From NCBI GenBank assembly GCA_012837705.1, contig DUQQ01000082.1:62001-126000 (forward strand): a stretch of 64,000 nt of DNA, written 5' to 3'. The translations under genes and the position numbers were made by a program. Within the stretch, counting starts at the first letter, position 1; every line of letters starts with the position of its first letter. A model generated the notes under the pieces. It saw nothing but the letters and a program-made list of their open reading frames with translations, made no database searches and was not told where the DNA came from. Source of the DNA: Hydrogenispora sp. (GTDB lineage: Bacteria; Bacillota; UBA4882; UBA10575). Positions 42,421-53,076 of the stretch are shown here, one piece after another.

Positions 42421-43059
42421 TTAGAATAACTTAGCCACCCAATAAATGAACATGGGAGAAACAAAACCCTCAATCAATCCGGAAACAGTCAGGAGGACCA
42501 TCGCCAGACCACTGATCCCTAGCCCTTGAAGTAAATCGGCAGAAACAGGCCGGTTCACCCGGCCAAACCGGCTCTTCAGTAAAGCGCCAGCTAGATCGAT
42601 ATTGGCGACACCAGCAATCATCAAGGCGGGGATGATAAGGACATAATGGGGAAAGACCGAAGTTACCGTAAAGAGAAAGCCTTTACCCGCCAGTTGTTGG
42701 AGGATGAAGCCAATCGTAAACCCAAGAATGTACCCTTTAGCAAAGAGTAAGAACAGGATCAAAGGAACGCCGATGACGCTGATCCCCAACAAGATAAAGA
42801 AAAAAACCGTTTTTAAATGATTAAAGATCGCATCACCCGCCAAAACCGCATCGGTCACCGGCTCGGTCTCCTGCTTCATTCCTTGGAAAAAAAACTGGAT
42901 ATACTGCAGCAACTCGGTTTTCTGTCCATACTCTAAATTCTGGGCGGAGAGGGTACCGAAGACAACACCCATGGTAAACAACAGACCAACTAAGATAAAG
43001 AGAAAAAGCCGCTCTTCAATGTATAAACCAATCATCCTTCGCCACTTCCGCAGAAACAA
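42421..43059 (-). CDS. spoIIM: Stage II sporulation protein M
   Basis: A membrane protein that, with SpoIID and SpoIIP, thins septal peptidoglycan during engulfment. The 212-residue protein has about five helices and the SpoIIM domain with the RLFLFILVGLLFTMGVVFG start and the FPHYVLIIPALMIAG helix. A GTG at 43068 has no spacing from its ribosome-binding site; TTG 43059 fits AGGAGGTG better. Its place beside xerD and nudF matches Bacillus. It is good evidence for an endospore former, though SpoIIM-like proteins occur elsewhere. Confidence 0.9.
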   Translation of the reverse strand: MFLRKWRRMIGLYIEERLFLFILVGLLFTMGVVFGTLSAQNLEYGQKTELLQYIQFFFQGMKQETEPVTDAVLAGDAIFNHLKTVFFFILLGISVIGVPLILFLLFAKGYILGFTIGFILQQLAGKGFLFTVTSVFPHYVLIIPALMIAGVANIDLAGALLKSRFGRVNRPVSADLLQGLGISGLAMVLLTVSGLIEGFVSPMFIYWVAKLF

Positions 43060-43121
43060 CGAAACCACCTCCTTGTCCCGGTCACTAAATAATATGACGA
43101 AAAAGGAGATGGTATGCAGGT

Positions 43122-43658
43122 TTAAAGAAGTCCTTGTAACCGGGCTAATAAGAAGGCGGTAACGGTCTTTCCGTCTTGGATCTGACCATCGGCAATACGC
43201 TGGAAGACCTCAGCCACGGGAAGCCGTAGGCAATTGATAAACTCCCCCGCATCGGGATGGGCTGCCCCCGGTGTTGGATCCTGACAAACATATAAATGAA
43301 TCACTTCATTGGTAAAACCGGGCGTGGTCACTGTTGCCCCGACTTTAATAAACTCACCGCCCACCAGACCAGTCTCTTCACTCAACTCTCGGATGGCACA
43401 ATCCAGTGTTGACTCACCAGGATCAAGTTTTCCCGCGGGAATCTCCAGCGTCTCCCGGCCAATTGGATAACGAAACTGTTTAACCAAAATGGTTTCGCCG
43501 CTTTTAAAGACGGGAATCACCGCCGACGCCCCTGGATGGTTAATCCACTCGCGTACAGCTACATTCCCGTCGGGCAGCTCTACCCGGGTCCGTCTTACTT
43601 TCAACAGTGTCCCATCAAAGACCAATTCTTCATCGCGCTTTTTTTCGACCAAATCCAT
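43122..43658 (-). CDS. nudF: ADP-ribose pyrophosphatase (Nudix hydrolase)
   Basis: Hydrolyses ADP-ribose to AMP and ribose 5-phosphate. The Nudix box is complete: G-KLDPGESTLDCAIRELSEETGLVG, with its REL and EE residues, after the ADPRase-type NHPGASAVIPV and PIGRETLEIPAG stretches. ATG 43658 follows AGGTGA; a GTG at 43667 is the alternative. About 178 residues, as in Bacillus NudF. It precedes spoIIM by about 60 nt. Confidence 0.92.
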   Translation of the reverse strand: MDLVEKKRDEELVFDGTLLKVRRTRVELPDGNVAVREWINHPGASAVIPVFKSGETILVKQFRYPIGRETLEIPAGKLDPGESTLDCAIRELSEETGLVGGEFIKVGATVTTPGFTNEVIHLYVCQDPTPGAAHPDAGEFINCLRLPVAEVFQRIADGQIQDGKTVTAFLLARLQGLL

Positions 43659-43681
43659 TTGTCTCACCTATTTTCGTAATC

Positions 43682-44791
43682 TTATTCTGTTCCCGGCCAC
43701 ACGGGAAGGGTATCAATCCCACCATGAAGATAGACGGCCGCTAACACTCCCGCACCGGCTGCAGCCTGAAAAAACGCCGGATCCTCCTGAACACCCCGGC
43801 CCATCGTTTTGACCTGTAGATTGCGGGCGGACAGTAAAGTCTCCACCTCCGGGATTTCTACAGTATAAAGATGGTGTTTACTGGCACCACTATCCCGGAA
43901 CTGACGGGTTAAGATCCGCCGTTTTTCCTCATCCCACCGGGGTAAACCAATGGCGACTGGGGTCGTGGTGAGCTCTCCCAACACGGTTTGACCATGGTGG
44001 CTCAGTCCCCAGTGGCGAGGCCGCGGATCGGCAAAACTGATCCGGGGAATAGCAATCGGATAACCACCCAGTTTCGCCACGGCTTCCAGAATATACGCTT
44101 GTTCAATCCCGGAAAACCCGTACTTCGTACCGGTGCCAACGATCCCCGGCCCCATGGTAATGACGATCAGATCGGCCGCCGCCACCGTCTTTGCCGCCAC
44201 CAAACCGGAATAAATGTTAACCGCCTCCAGATCCCCGCCGAAAGCATGGCCAGCGGTGATCGTTACGGCCAGTAACCCTTGGGCTTTTAGCTGGCGGACC
44301 AGATGACTGAGGCTTAGGGGTAAAGCCGCGCCGTCGGTCATAATATAAACGACCCGGCGGGCAGGGAAGACCGCATGAAATGCCAACACTGCCGGGGCGA
44401 TCATACTGTGCAGCGTCCCAACGATCACCGGCGTCCCCGCCAGCGAGGTAAAGCCCCTAATCCTTTCGTGTGCCTCCGAACCCTCTTCTTCAACGGCCGC
44501 AACCGCCACTTGCCAGGGGGTATAGCGCAGCTTCATAATGTGCCCCGGCGGCGTGTACTCTCTGTCCTGGCGCCCCTCGATTCCGTGGACAAAATGAAAA
44601 CCCCCGGTCCCCAGGTTCAGATCAACCGCAGTCGTATTTAACCAGACCCGGTCCCCAACCCGGACCGCACCGGTCAACTGCGGATAGGCGATGGCTTTTG
44701 CTTCAACCCCGTCAACATGCACGGTCATCTCCTGGTAGGTGGGGAGATCGCGGGTAATCCGTACTACGGTCCCTAGCTTGCTCCTAAACAT
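43682..44791 (-). CDS. DUF3866 family protein
   Basis: A 369-residue conserved cytosolic protein of unknown function, common next to nudF/spoIIM in clostridia and actinobacteria. A beta-rich N-terminal part (about 1-95, with VRVGDRVWLNTTAVDLNLGTGG and FVHG) is followed by an alpha/beta domain with GTPVIVGTLHSMIAPAVL and VITMGPGIVGTGTKYGFSG that looks nucleotide- or sugar-phosphate-binding, but no standard motif fits. It starts ATG 44791 after AAGGGAG and ends 14 nt before nudF. Confidence 0.88.
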   Translation of the reverse strand: MFRSKLGTVVRITRDLPTYQEMTVHVDGVEAKAIAYPQLTGAVRVGDRVWLNTTAVDLNLGTGGFHFVHGIEGRQDREYTPPGHIMKLRYTPWQVAVAAVEEEGSEAHERIRGFTSLAGTPVIVGTLHSMIAPAVLAFHAVFPARRVVYIMTDGAALPLSLSHLVRQLKAQGLLAVTITAGHAFGGDLEAVNIYSGLVAAKTVAAADLIVITMGPGIVGTGTKYGFSGIEQAYILEAVAKLGGYPIAIPRISFADPRPRHWGLSHHGQTVLGELTTTPVAIGLPRWDEEKRRILTRQFRDSGASKHHLYTVEIPEVETLLSARNLQVKTMGRGVQEDPAFFQAAAGAGVLAAVYLHGGIDTLPVWPGTE

Positions 44792-44835
44792 TTTTCTCCC
44801 TTCATTCTTCGGCCTTTTACGATACTTTCCTGCCG

Positions 44836-44864
44836 ATTATAACCTTAATATTGTATTTTCCCCA
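44836..44864 (-). promoter_or_regulatory. Possible promoter of the DUF3866-nudF-spoIIM run
   Basis: Minus strand -10 TATAAT (44836-44841) with a weak -35 TGGGGA 17 nt upstream. The rest of the 44792-45124 gap, apart from the terminator at its far end, shows nothing I can name. Confidence 0.45.
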
Positions 44865-45013
44865 TTCCACCCACTATTAACGCAGCGATGCCACTATGGT
44901 ATGGTAAACGGTTGGAGATAGGCAACTGCTCCCATTCGAGACACAAGCCAGTCTCCCCGCGGTCGTCAAGTACCTCCGAAGCGGTTCTTCCGGCGTCTTT
45001 ACAATTCTGGACG

Positions 45014-45057
45014 AAAAAAGAAGGCTATAGCGTTTGGTTTACGCCTTAGCCTTCTTT
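45014..45057 (-). terminator. Intrinsic terminator after ppdK
   Basis: AGAAGGCTATAGCGT and ACGCCTTAGCCTTCT pair with minor mismatches around a loop; the minus strand then has TTTTTTCG. Confidence 0.85.
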
Positions 45058-45124
45058 TCTTTTATCCCTTTCATCCTTTACGGATTCTATTTATTCTGGT
45101 CGCTTGTGTCCTGAACCAAGCTTC

Positions 45125-47833
45125 TTATTTCCGCCGCGGATTCTTCAATTCGGCCTGCGCAGCGGCCAACCGGGCAATCGGTACTCTAAACGGCGAACAG
45201 GAAACGTAGTCCATACCAATGTTGTGGCAGAACTCGATTGAGCTGGGATCGCCACCGTGTTCACCACAGATCCCGACTTTTAAGTTAGGCTTGGTCGAAC
45301 GTCCCTTGGTCAATCCGATCTCCAGGAGTTGCCCGACACCTTCTTGGTCTAATCTTTGGAAGACGTCATCCGTAAGGATCTTCTCGTCCACATAGGTCGG
45401 GAGGAACCGTCCGGCGTCATCCCGGCTATAACCGAAGGCCATCTGGGTCATATCGTTGGTTCCAAAGGAGAAGAAGTCGGCGTCCGCCGCGATCTTATCG
45501 GCGATTAAAGCCGCCCGCGGCAGTTCGATCATGGTCCCGATGAGGTACTCTAGTTGAACGCCTTCGCGCGCCATAACTTCCGCGGCAACCTTTTCACTGT
45601 ACGCGCGGATTCTCTGTAGCTCACCAGTGGTGCCTACCAACGGAATCATCACTTCCGGAACGACCGTCTGGCCTTTCTTGGCAAGGGCGCAGGCCGCTTC
45701 AAAGATCGCCTGGACCTGAGTCTCAAAGATTTCGGGGTAAATTACACCGAGACGGCAACCACGGAAACCGAGCATCGGGTTGAACTCGCTCAGCGAATTA
45801 ACCTTTTCGATCACTTTCTCGACCGGAATCCCCATCTCTTTAGCCATCTCTTCCTGGCCTTTCCGGTCATGGGGGAGGAACTCATGGAGTGGCGGGTCAA
45901 GCAGACGAATGGTCACCGGCAGATCCTTCATGGTCTCGAAGATACCCATAAAATCAGCTTTCTGGTAGGGTAGGATCTTGCTCAGTGCTTTCTTGCGCGC
46001 CTCCACGTCCTCAGCCAGGATCATCTCGCGTACGGCCTTAATCCGCTCGGGCTCGGGACCAAAGAACATGTGTTCTGTCCGGCAGAGACCGATTCCTTGC
46101 GCGCCGAAATCGCGGGCCACTTGCGCATCGTGGGGGGAATCCGCATTGGTCCGTACTTGTAGGGTCCTGACTTCATCAGCCCAAGCCATTAACGTCTCGA
46201 AGCTACCGGCGATCTCCGGCTCAACCAAGGGCGCTTGCCCGAGGATGACATCACCGGTGGAGCCGTTCAGGGTCATCCAATCGCCTTCATTGAAGACATG
46301 CCCGTTGATGGTCACCTTCTTGTTGGCTTCATCAACGACAGCTTCACCGCAGCCCGCAACACAGCATTTACCCATTCCCCGTGCCACCACCGCCGCATGG
46401 GAGGTCATTCCACCACGGGCAGTGAGGATCCCTTGGGCCACATGCATACCGCTGATATCTTCCGGCGAGGTCTCGGTCCGCACCAAGATCACTTTATGTC
46501 CTTGTTCGTGCCACCGCTCGGCATCTTCAGCGGTGAAGACCACTTGACCAACGGCCGCACCGGGGCTGGCCGGTAAGCCTTTACCCACTGTAGTTACAGT
46601 AGCTTTCGGATCGATCATGGGGTGTAAGAGCTGATCGAGCTGTTCCGGTTCCACTCTGAGCAGGGCGGTCTTCTTATCGATCAAGCCCTCTTCGACCATA
46701 TCGACGGCAATTTTGATCGCCGCCTGGCCGGTCCGCTTGCCGCTCCTGGTTTGCAGCATATATAATTTACGGTCTTGAATGGTAAACTCGATATCCTGCA
46801 TATCTTTATAGTGTTCTTCCAGCTTCTTACGGAGATCCATCAGCTGTTGGTAACACTCGGGCATATACTCCTCTAAGGAAGGATATGTCTCTTTTCTCTC
46901 CTCTTCGGAGACGCCATTGTCTTTGGCCCATTGCTGGGAAGCAGCTAAGCTAATCTCTTGCGGAGTTCTAATTCCCGCAACCACGTCTTCTCCCTGGGCG
47001 TTAATGAGGTATTCGCCGTAGAAGACATTCTCACCCGTCGACGGGTTACGCGTAAAGGCCACACCAGTCGCCGAATTATCACCCATATTACCAAAGACCA
47101 TAGCCTGTACGTTAACGGCTGTACCCCACTCCTCCGGGATCTTGTGCAGTTTCCGATAGGTGATCGCCCGCGGGTTCATCCAGGAAGAAAAGACCGCGTT
47201 GATCGCGCCGCGTAACTGTTCCCAAGGGTCGCTAGGAAATTCCTGGTCCAAATTGGCTTTAATCCATTCTTTGTATCGAGCCACCAGATCTTTTAGATCA
47301 TCCGCGGTTAATTCACTATCGAGCGCAACGCCTTTCTCTTTCTTCTTCTGCTCGAGAATGGCTTCAAAATTGGCGTGGTCAGCACCGAGCACCACATTAC
47401 TGAACATCTGGATAAAGCGGCGGTAGCTATCCCAGGCAAACCGCTCGTTTCCGGAGCTTTTGATCAGACCTTGAACCGTTTCATCGTTCAAACCCAGATT
47501 CAAGATGGTGTCCATCATCCCCGGCATCGACGCCCGGGCACCAGAACGGACCGAGACGAGTAAGGGGTTGTTCACATCGCCAAAGCCCTTCCCCATGGCC
47601 GCTTCTACTTTTTTCATATTTTCCCGAATCTCATCTTCCAACCCAGCAGGCCATTGTCTATTATTCTCATAATAGGCGGTACAAACCTCAGTTGTAATGG
47701 TGAAACCGGCTGGTACAGGAATGCCCAAATTCGTCATTTCGGCTAAGTTGGCCCCTTTACCGCCGAGGAGGTTTCTCATCTCAGCAGTACCGTCGGCTTG
47801 ACCACTACCAAAAAAATAGACATTTTTCGACAT
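45125..47833 (-). CDS. ppdK: Pyruvate, phosphate dikinase
   Basis: Interconverts pyruvate, ATP and phosphate with phosphoenolpyruvate, AMP and pyrophosphate; used in glycolysis or gluconeogenesis by many anaerobes. The 902 residues show the ATP-grasp start with [10 protein letters not shown], the phosphohistidine swivel [15 protein letters not shown] (His at the core) and the PEP-binding barrel with [10 protein letters not shown], which holds the catalytic cysteine. Length and domain order are complete. ATG 47833 follows GGAGGAG. It is a single-gene unit; malic enzyme at the left edge and pfkA also act around pyruvate. Confidence 0.98.
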   Translation of the reverse strand: MSKNVYFFGSGQADGTAEMRNLLGGKGANLAEMTNLGIPVPAGFTITTEVCTAYYENNRQWPAGLEDEIRENMKKVEAAMGKGFGDVNNPLLVSVRSGARASMPGMMDTILNLGLNDETVQGLIKSSGNERFAWDSYRRFIQMFSNVVLGADHANFEAILEQKKKEKGVALDSELTADDLKDLVARYKEWIKANLDQEFPSDPWEQLRGAINAVFSSWMNPRAITYRKLHKIPEEWGTAVNVQAMVFGNMGDNSATGVAFTRNPSTGENVFYGEYLINAQGEDVVAGIRTPQEISLAASQQWAKDNGVSEEERKETYPSLEEYMPECYQQLMDLRKKLEEHYKDMQDIEFTIQDRKLYMLQTRSGKRTGQAAIKIAVDMVEEGLIDKKTALLRVEPEQLDQLLHPMIDPKATVTTVGKGLPASPGAAVGQVVFTAEDAERWHEQGHKVILVRTETSPEDISGMHVAQGILTARGGMTSHAAVVARGMGKCCVAGCGEAVVDEANKKVTINGHVFNEGDWMTLNGSTGDVILGQAPLVEPEIAGSFETLMAWADEVRTLQVRTNADSPHDAQVARDFGAQGIGLCRTEHMFFGPEPERIKAVREMILAEDVEARKKALSKILPYQKADFMGIFETMKDLPVTIRLLDPPLHEFLPHDRKGQEEMAKEMGIPVEKVIEKVNSLSEFNPMLGFRGCRLGVIYPEIFETQVQAIFEAACALAKKGQTVVPEVMIPLVGTTGELQRIRAYSEKVAAEVMAREGVQLEYLIGTMIELPRAALIADKIAADADFFSFGTNDMTQMAFGYSRDDAGRFLPTYVDEKILTDDVFQRLDQEGVGQLLEIGLTKGRSTKPNLKVGICGEHGGDPSSIEFCHNIGMDYVSCSPFRVPIARLAAAQAELKNPRRK

Positions 47834-48032
47834 GCTACTCCTCCATTCTTATGTATGAATTAACCATGAAGATCATGGTAGTTGACCCCCACCAGTAGTC
47901 CTATTTTCCCCTTTTTTCCGGTCATAATCCCTGAACATGAATTTTATTAATTCGTCCGTTTTACACATCAGAATCTTTCCTGCTTGTCCCAGTAAATTGC
48001 CGAAGAATCAGCGTTTAAGAGGTCCACTAAGT

Positions 48033-48061
48033 AATATACTGTATTCTCCGGAAAAAGTCTA
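48033..48061 (-). promoter_or_regulatory. Predicted promoter of ppdK
   Basis: Minus strand -35 TAGACT (48056-48061), 17 nt, -10 TATATT (48033-48038), giving a leader of about 190 nt. Just before the gene the leader has ACCATGA-AGA-TCATGGT (47863-47879), a perfect 7-bp inverted repeat that could be an operator. Confidence 0.5.
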
Positions 48062-48928
48062 GTCTTTTGCAAATTTCTCTCCATTTTGTAATAATACGGC
48101 TTCAACTGTATTCTTCATTAACATGGCAATCGTCATGGGACCAACGCCGCCGGGTACTGGCGTAATCGCGCCCGCCACCGGCACAACCGACGAAAATTCG
48201 ACATCACCCACCACTTTTCCGGAATCCAGGCGGTTCACCCCCACATCGATCACCACCGCACCCGGTTTTACCATTGTTCCGTCGATCAAACCGGCTTTCC
48301 CTACCGCCACTACCAGGAGATCAGCACGCCGTGTCACCGCTGCCAAATCTGGCGTCCGTGAGTGGCAGACGGTTACAGTGCCGTGTTCTTGTAACAAAAG
48401 GTGGAAAACGGGTTTACCCACAATATTACTCCGCCCTACGACCACGCACTCCCGGCCTTTTACCTCAACCCCGCTCGCTTTGATCATTTCCATAATCCCC
48501 GCCGGTGTGCACGGCCGAATCCCCTCTTCTCCCCGGAGCAAACGGCCGAGATTTACCGGATGAAACCCATCCACATCTTTCTCCGGTTTGATGCGATCCG
48601 TTACTTCTTTCTCCCGTAGCGGGGCGGGCAACGGTAACTGAACCAAGATCCCATGCACATGCGGATCCGCGTTCAACCGGTCGATAAGAGCCTCCAGTTC
48701 GGCCTGGGTCGTTGTGGCCGGTAAGCGGTGGACTTCGGATTTAATCCCCAGTTCTTGGCAGCTCTTTTCCTTGTTACGTACATAAATCTGGGAAGCCGGA
48801 TCGTCACCGACCAGAACAACGGCAAGTCCGGGAACAAGGCCGGAAGCGGCCAGCTTTTCCACTTCCGTTTTGACTTGCTGTTTAACCTCTTTCGCCAGCG
48901 CTTTTCCATCAATGATCTTGGCACTCAA
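48059..48928 (-). CDS. folD: Methylenetetrahydrofolate dehydrogenase / cyclohydrolase
   Basis: Oxidises 5,10-methylene-THF and opens 5,10-methenyl-THF to 10-formyl-THF. The 289 residues carry the first FolD signature region [32 protein letters not shown] (NAD(P) site) and [21 protein letters not shown] 48928 is the start, 7 nt after GGAGG. It follows fhs by 19 nt; the two consecutive C1 steps are thus one unit, as in acetogens and other clostridia. Confidence 0.97.
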   Translation of the reverse strand: MSAKIIDGKALAKEVKQQVKTEVEKLAASGLVPGLAVVLVGDDPASQIYVRNKEKSCQELGIKSEVHRLPATTTQAELEALIDRLNADPHVHGILVQLPLPAPLREKEVTDRIKPEKDVDGFHPVNLGRLLRGEEGIRPCTPAGIMEMIKASGVEVKGRECVVVGRSNIVGKPVFHLLLQEHGTVTVCHSRTPDLAAVTRRADLLVVAVGKAGLIDGTMVKPGAVVIDVGVNRLDSGKVVGDVEFSSVVPVAGAITPVPGGVGPMTIAMLMKNTVEAVLLQNGEKFAKD

Positions 48929-48947
48929 AAAATCGCCTCCTTAAACT

Positions 48948-50621
48948 TTAGAATAAGCCAACAATGCTCCCATCGGGTAGCAGGTCAACCTTCTGGGCCG
49001 CCGGTGTCTTCGGTAAGCCGGGCATGGTCAGGATATTACCGGCCAAAGCGACAATAAAGCCGGCTCCGGCTGATAGCCTAAGATTCCGCACCGTTAACTC
49101 CCACCCCTGCGGGGCTCCTTTCAGTCGCGGATTATCGGAGAGAGACATCTGGGTCTTCGCCATACAGACCGGAAGATGGCCGAAGCCTAGTTCTTTAATT
49201 TCCGCCAGCGCCTGACGGGCTTCTTTTGTATAGGTCACCCCGTCAGCACCGTAGATCTTGGTGGCGAGGAGCGCGATCTTTTCTTCCAAGGGCATATCAC
49301 GCGTGTAGAGTGGAGAGAAGTGGTTTTCCGCCGTTTGTATCGTGGCTAGCACCTGCTCGGCCAATTCAACCCCGCCAGCCCCACCCTGGGCTACCACTTC
49401 CGAGACGGCCGCCGGAACCCCTTGCTCCTGGCAGTAATCCAGAACCACCGCTAGTTCCGCCGCATCATCGGTGGGGAACTTGTTCAGCGCCACTACAACG
49501 GGTAAACCGAAAACATCACGCAAATTGGAAAGGTGTTTCGCCAGATTTTTCAGTCCACCCTTGACCGCCGCCGAATCCGGCACGGCAATCTGATCCATGG
49601 GTACACCCCCGTGGCTTTTCAACGCCCGTACCGAAGCGACCAGAACCACCACCGCCGGTTTTAACCCGTAGTTTGGTGCCACCAGATCAAAGAATTTCTC
49701 CGCCCCCAGATCGGAAGCAAATCCACCCTCGGTCACAACGTAATCAGCCAGTTTTAAGGCGAGTTTTGTCGCGAGGATACTATTATTTCCGTGGGCAATA
49801 TTAGCAAAGGGACCACCATGGATAAAGGCTGGTTGCCCCTCTAGGGTCTGGACCAGGTTTGGTTTCAACGCCTCTTTGAGGAGCACCGCCAGCGCGCCCA
49901 CCACGCCCAGCTCCCGGGCAAAGACGGGTTCCCCTTGGTGTGTATAGCCCACCAGGATCGAACCGAGGCGCTGTTTCAGATCCTCCGGATCGGTGGCCAG
50001 ACAAAGAATCGCCATAATCTCCGAGGCAACCGTAATATCGAAGCCGCTTTCCCGCATGATACCGTTGCTTTTGCCGCCCAAACCTACGATAATCCGACGG
50101 AGCTGGCGGTCGGAGATATCCAATACCCGTTGCCATAACACCCGTTTGGGATCGAGCCCCAGTTCATTACCCTGGTATATATGGTTTTCAATCACCGCGG
50201 CCAACAGGTTATGGGCGGCCGTGACCGCGTGGAGATCACCGGTAAAATGCAGATTAATCTCGTCCATCGGCAAAACCTGCGCATAACCACCACCGGCCGC
50301 GCCGCCCTTCACGCCAAAAGTCGGGCCAAGAGACGGTTCCCGCAAGGCAACGGCTACTTTTTTGCCTAAACGTCCTAAAGCCTGGGTCAAACCAACGGCG
50401 GTACAGGTTTTCCCCTCCCCCGCCGGCGTCGGGGTGATTGCCGTAACATAAATCAATTTCCCGTCGGGAGTATTCTTGCGGTCTTGAAGCGCAGTCAACG
50501 CTACTTTTGCTTTATAATGACCGTAGGGCTCGTATTCATCCTCACCTAAACCAAGCTCTGCCGCCACTGCACTGATCCGACGCATCTTCGCTTGTTGGGC
50601 GATCTCTATATCGCTTAACAT
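48948..50621 (-). CDS. fhs: Formate-tetrahydrofolate ligase
   Basis: Activates formate with ATP and THF to 10-formyl-THF, the entry of formate to C1 metabolism and the methyl branch of the Wood-Ljungdahl pathway. The 557 residues show the P-loop-like TPTPAGEGKTCTAVGLTQAL, LREPSLGPTFGVKGGAAGGG and FTGDLHAVTAAHNLLAA. Length matches the family. It lies between murI and folD. Alone it does not prove acetogenesis, because purinolytic and fermentative clostridia also use it. Confidence 0.97.
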   Translation of the reverse strand: MLSDIEIAQQAKMRRISAVAAELGLGEDEYEPYGHYKAKVALTALQDRKNTPDGKLIYVTAITPTPAGEGKTCTAVGLTQALGRLGKKVAVALREPSLGPTFGVKGGAAGGGYAQVLPMDEINLHFTGDLHAVTAAHNLLAAVIENHIYQGNELGLDPKRVLWQRVLDISDRQLRRIIVGLGGKSNGIMRESGFDITVASEIMAILCLATDPEDLKQRLGSILVGYTHQGEPVFARELGVVGALAVLLKEALKPNLVQTLEGQPAFIHGGPFANIAHGNNSILATKLALKLADYVVTEGGFASDLGAEKFFDLVAPNYGLKPAVVVLVASVRALKSHGGVPMDQIAVPDSAAVKGGLKNLAKHLSNLRDVFGLPVVVALNKFPTDDAAELAVVLDYCQEQGVPAAVSEVVAQGGAGGVELAEQVLATIQTAENHFSPLYTRDMPLEEKIALLATKIYGADGVTYTKEARQALAEIKELGFGHLPVCMAKTQMSLSDNPRLKGAPQGWELTVRNLRLSAGAGFIVALAGNILTMPGLPKTPAAQKVDLLPDGSIVGLF

Positions 50622-50622
50622 C

Positions 50623-51453
50623 CTATTCCTCCTCCAATGATCTTAAAGTTAAATACGGAGCGGGAAGAGCAGCAACACCGGCCCCTCTTCCTCCCCAAAG
50701 GCGTTCAATTACGGGGCTAACCACCGCGGGATCCCCAGAAGTATAGAACCATTCTTTCCCTGCCCGTGGGCCCGGGGTGAGGAGCTTGTTTTCAGTCAGG
50801 ACCCGCTTGGTTTGCTTCGCCACTGGCGTTCCGGTGTCAAGGACCCGAACCCCCGGTGCCACCAGTTTCTCCACCAAAGGACGGAGAAAAGGATAATGGG
50901 TACATCCTAAGACGACCACATCAACCCCCTTCTCCTGCAGAGGCTGGAGGTACTTTTGAAGCAACCTTTCCGTTCCTGGACCACTGATCTCCCCCGCTTC
51001 CACCGCTTCAACCAACCCGGGACAGGCTTGGTTTACCACAGTAAGGCCGCCGCCATAATTCTCCACCAGCGAAGTAAAGCGTTCGCCGGAAAGCGTCAGC
51101 CCGGTTGCCAAAACACCAATCTTCTTGTTCTTAGTAAATAAGGCTGCCTGTTTAACCGCCGGTTCCACTCCGATAAAGGGAACGGCAAATTCGGCCCGCA
51201 GCTCGTTAAGGGCAGCGACCGAAGCAGTATTGCACGCCACAACGATCAGTTTTGCGCCCTGCGTCAGGAGAAAGGTGGTAATTTTCCGTGCCCGGTCCTG
51301 GATCGCGGCCGGGGTCTTTTCCCCGTAAGGGCAAAACTTCGAATCGGCAACGTAAATCAGATCCTCCTGGGGCAACAGCCGTCGAACCTCTTTCATGATG
51401 GAAAGCCCACCAACCCCGGAGTCAAAAAGACCAATCGGATCTTGGGCCGCCAA
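50623..51453 (-). CDS. murI: Glutamate racemase
   Basis: Supplies D-glutamate for peptidoglycan. The 276 residues include IGLFDSGVGGLSIMKEV, the first catalytic cysteine in VVACNTASVAAL, and the second in VVLGCTHYPFLRP. TTG 51453 follows AGGTGA. It ends 1 nt before fhs begins, so a common transcript is likely though the functions are unrelated. Confidence 0.95.
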   Translation of the reverse strand: MAAQDPIGLFDSGVGGLSIMKEVRRLLPQEDLIYVADSKFCPYGEKTPAAIQDRARKITTFLLTQGAKLIVVACNTASVAALNELRAEFAVPFIGVEPAVKQAALFTKNKKIGVLATGLTLSGERFTSLVENYGGGLTVVNQACPGLVEAVEAGEISGPGTERLLQKYLQPLQEKGVDVVVLGCTHYPFLRPLVEKLVAPGVRVLDTGTPVAKQTKRVLTENKLLTPGPRAGKEWFYTSGDPAVVSPVIERLWGGRGAGVAALPAPYLTLRSLEEE

Positions 51454-51504
51454 TCGCCATCACCTTCTTAGAAAAAAATAGTTTTGTCATTCACCCATTA
51501 TACC

Positions 51505-53076
51505 TTAACCACTAATCTGGTCAAACTTCTCCACCATAATGGTCCGTAGTACTTTTCGCACCAATAAAGTCAGAAGAAACAGGAGCAAACCGGAGTAAAA
51601 AAGGATCCCGTACACGCCCGCTCCCGGGAAACAAACGGCGGACAGGAACGGGATTACCGCCAGTAGCGGCCGGTAGGCTAAAGAAAAAAGCACATTCAGG
51701 TTATTCTTAATTGCTGCCGCCGGATTAGTCCAGTGCAGATAAGGCCGGTATATATTGATCACCAAATCGGTCATGGCCAAAAAAATCGTCAGCATCATCA
51801 CAAAAAAAAGACCCGGTAGTAAAGCAAGTTTCTCCAGGGGAAAGTAGAGGAAAAAAACTACCGTTACCAACAGCGAAAAGGCCAGATTAACCAGGATGGT
51901 CGTGCCAATCCGCGCCCGCAGATTTGTCCAGGTCGCAACCGGTAAAACCCGCGTCTCCCAAAAGGCCTTCCCTTCCCGGGAGATGGCGGTCGCTGACAGA
52001 TTCGTCAGTAATGCCGGAGTAGAAGCCAGCCCAAGCCAGAAAAGTAACAATCGCTTCTGTTCGTTTGGGAGAAGTAGTGTTTCCGCCGCTAAGTCCCCGG
52101 AAAGAATCCCTATTAAAAAAACCAAACCGGGCAGGATCAAGCTAAGGATGGTATTCATCAAAAAAACCGGTTGTTTCATGATGAGCAAAAGATGGCGGCG
52201 GAGCAGTTGCCAGGATTTTTTTCTTAGTCGATAATCGAAAGTTACGGGCCGGCGGGCGGACCTTGTTCCAGAAAAGAGCAACGCGGACCAGTACAACTTC
52301 CGTACGGTACGTTTTAAACCCCAGTAACAAAGAAAACTGAGCGCCCCGTATTTAAGCAGGCCAAGCAGCGAACCGTTGGCAACCTGAGCCGACCAACCGG
52401 CCGGGGGATAAAGCCTAGTTAAACGCTCAGTCCAAGCCACAAGCCGCGCCGCGCCTTCATTCGTTAATAGAAGTTGGGCCGCCAACACCAAACCCAACAG
52501 AGCAAAGGCAAAAAAGAGGGAAAGCAAGCTTTTTCGGTTCCGGTTCGCCCTTCGGTTTGACAAGCCTAAAACAGCCAAGCTCGAAAGGAAAAGCGGCGGG
52601 AAAGGGGTTACCACGATCAGGAGCAGACTGAAAAGGAAAGACCAGACTGAGAGTCCCGCATCTAGTCCCACCAGGAGCGCAACCGGAAACAAGAAGACAA
52701 AATTAATTCCGGTCAGATACAGCCAGACCACAACCAGCTTTGCCAGGACCAAATCGTCTGTCGGAATGGGTAAGGGGGTTAAAAACTGAAAATCCCTACT
52801 GTGCAAATATAAAGAGAAGAGGAGGGGGATGGCCGTAAAGGTCAGCAGCAAATAAGCCATCATGGTCATATAGGCGACCCCGAGTTCGGGTCGTCCCCAT
52901 CCCCAAAAACGCTGATAAGCTTCGATCGACATATTTATGAAGGGTATACCGAGCAAAAGCAGAGTAAAGACGAGCAGGCCCCTCCCCCGCTTCGTTGCCC
53001 CGTATCCCATTCCGGTCCGGTATTTGCTGAAAAATTCCAATAGTTCGAGGCGGACCAGCGCCCTGAATTTACGCAT
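51505..53076 (-). CDS. ABC-2-type exporter permease
   Basis: A 523-residue membrane protein with about twelve hydrophobic segments, the permease partner of the ATPase gene that it overlaps by 8 nt. It resembles the large putative ABC exporters of Firmicutes (EcsB/YthQ-like) more than short ABC-2 permeases. The N-terminal FRALVRLELLEFFSKYRTGMG is cytosolic. Substrate is unknown. GGAG lies 10 nt before ATG 53076, inside the preceding gene. Confidence 0.85.
   Translation of the reverse strand: MRKFRALVRLELLEFFSKYRTGMGYGATKRGRGLLVFTLLLLGIPFINMSIEAYQRFWGWGRPELGVAYMTMMAYLLLTFTAIPLLFSLYLHSRDFQFLTPLPIPTDDLVLAKLVVVWLYLTGINFVFLFPVALLVGLDAGLSVWSFLFSLLLIVVTPFPPLFLSSLAVLGLSNRRANRNRKSLLSLFFAFALLGLVLAAQLLLTNEGAARLVAWTERLTRLYPPAGWSAQVANGSLLGLLKYGALSFLCYWGLKRTVRKLYWSALLFSGTRSARRPVTFDYRLRKKSWQLLRRHLLLIMKQPVFLMNTILSLILPGLVFLIGILSGDLAAETLLLPNEQKRLLLFWLGLASTPALLTNLSATAISREGKAFWETRVLPVATWTNLRARIGTTILVNLAFSLLVTVVFFLYFPLEKLALLPGLFFVMMLTIFLAMTDLVINIYRPYLHWTNPAAAIKNNLNVLFSLAYRPLLAVIPFLSAVCFPGAGVYGILFYSGLLLFLLTLLVRKVLRTIMVEKFDQISG

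Noticed and set aside
45978-46547. 189-codon open frame opposite ppdK
   Set aside because: It is the antisense of a certain gene, has no ribosome-binding site and its composition mirrors ppdK codons.
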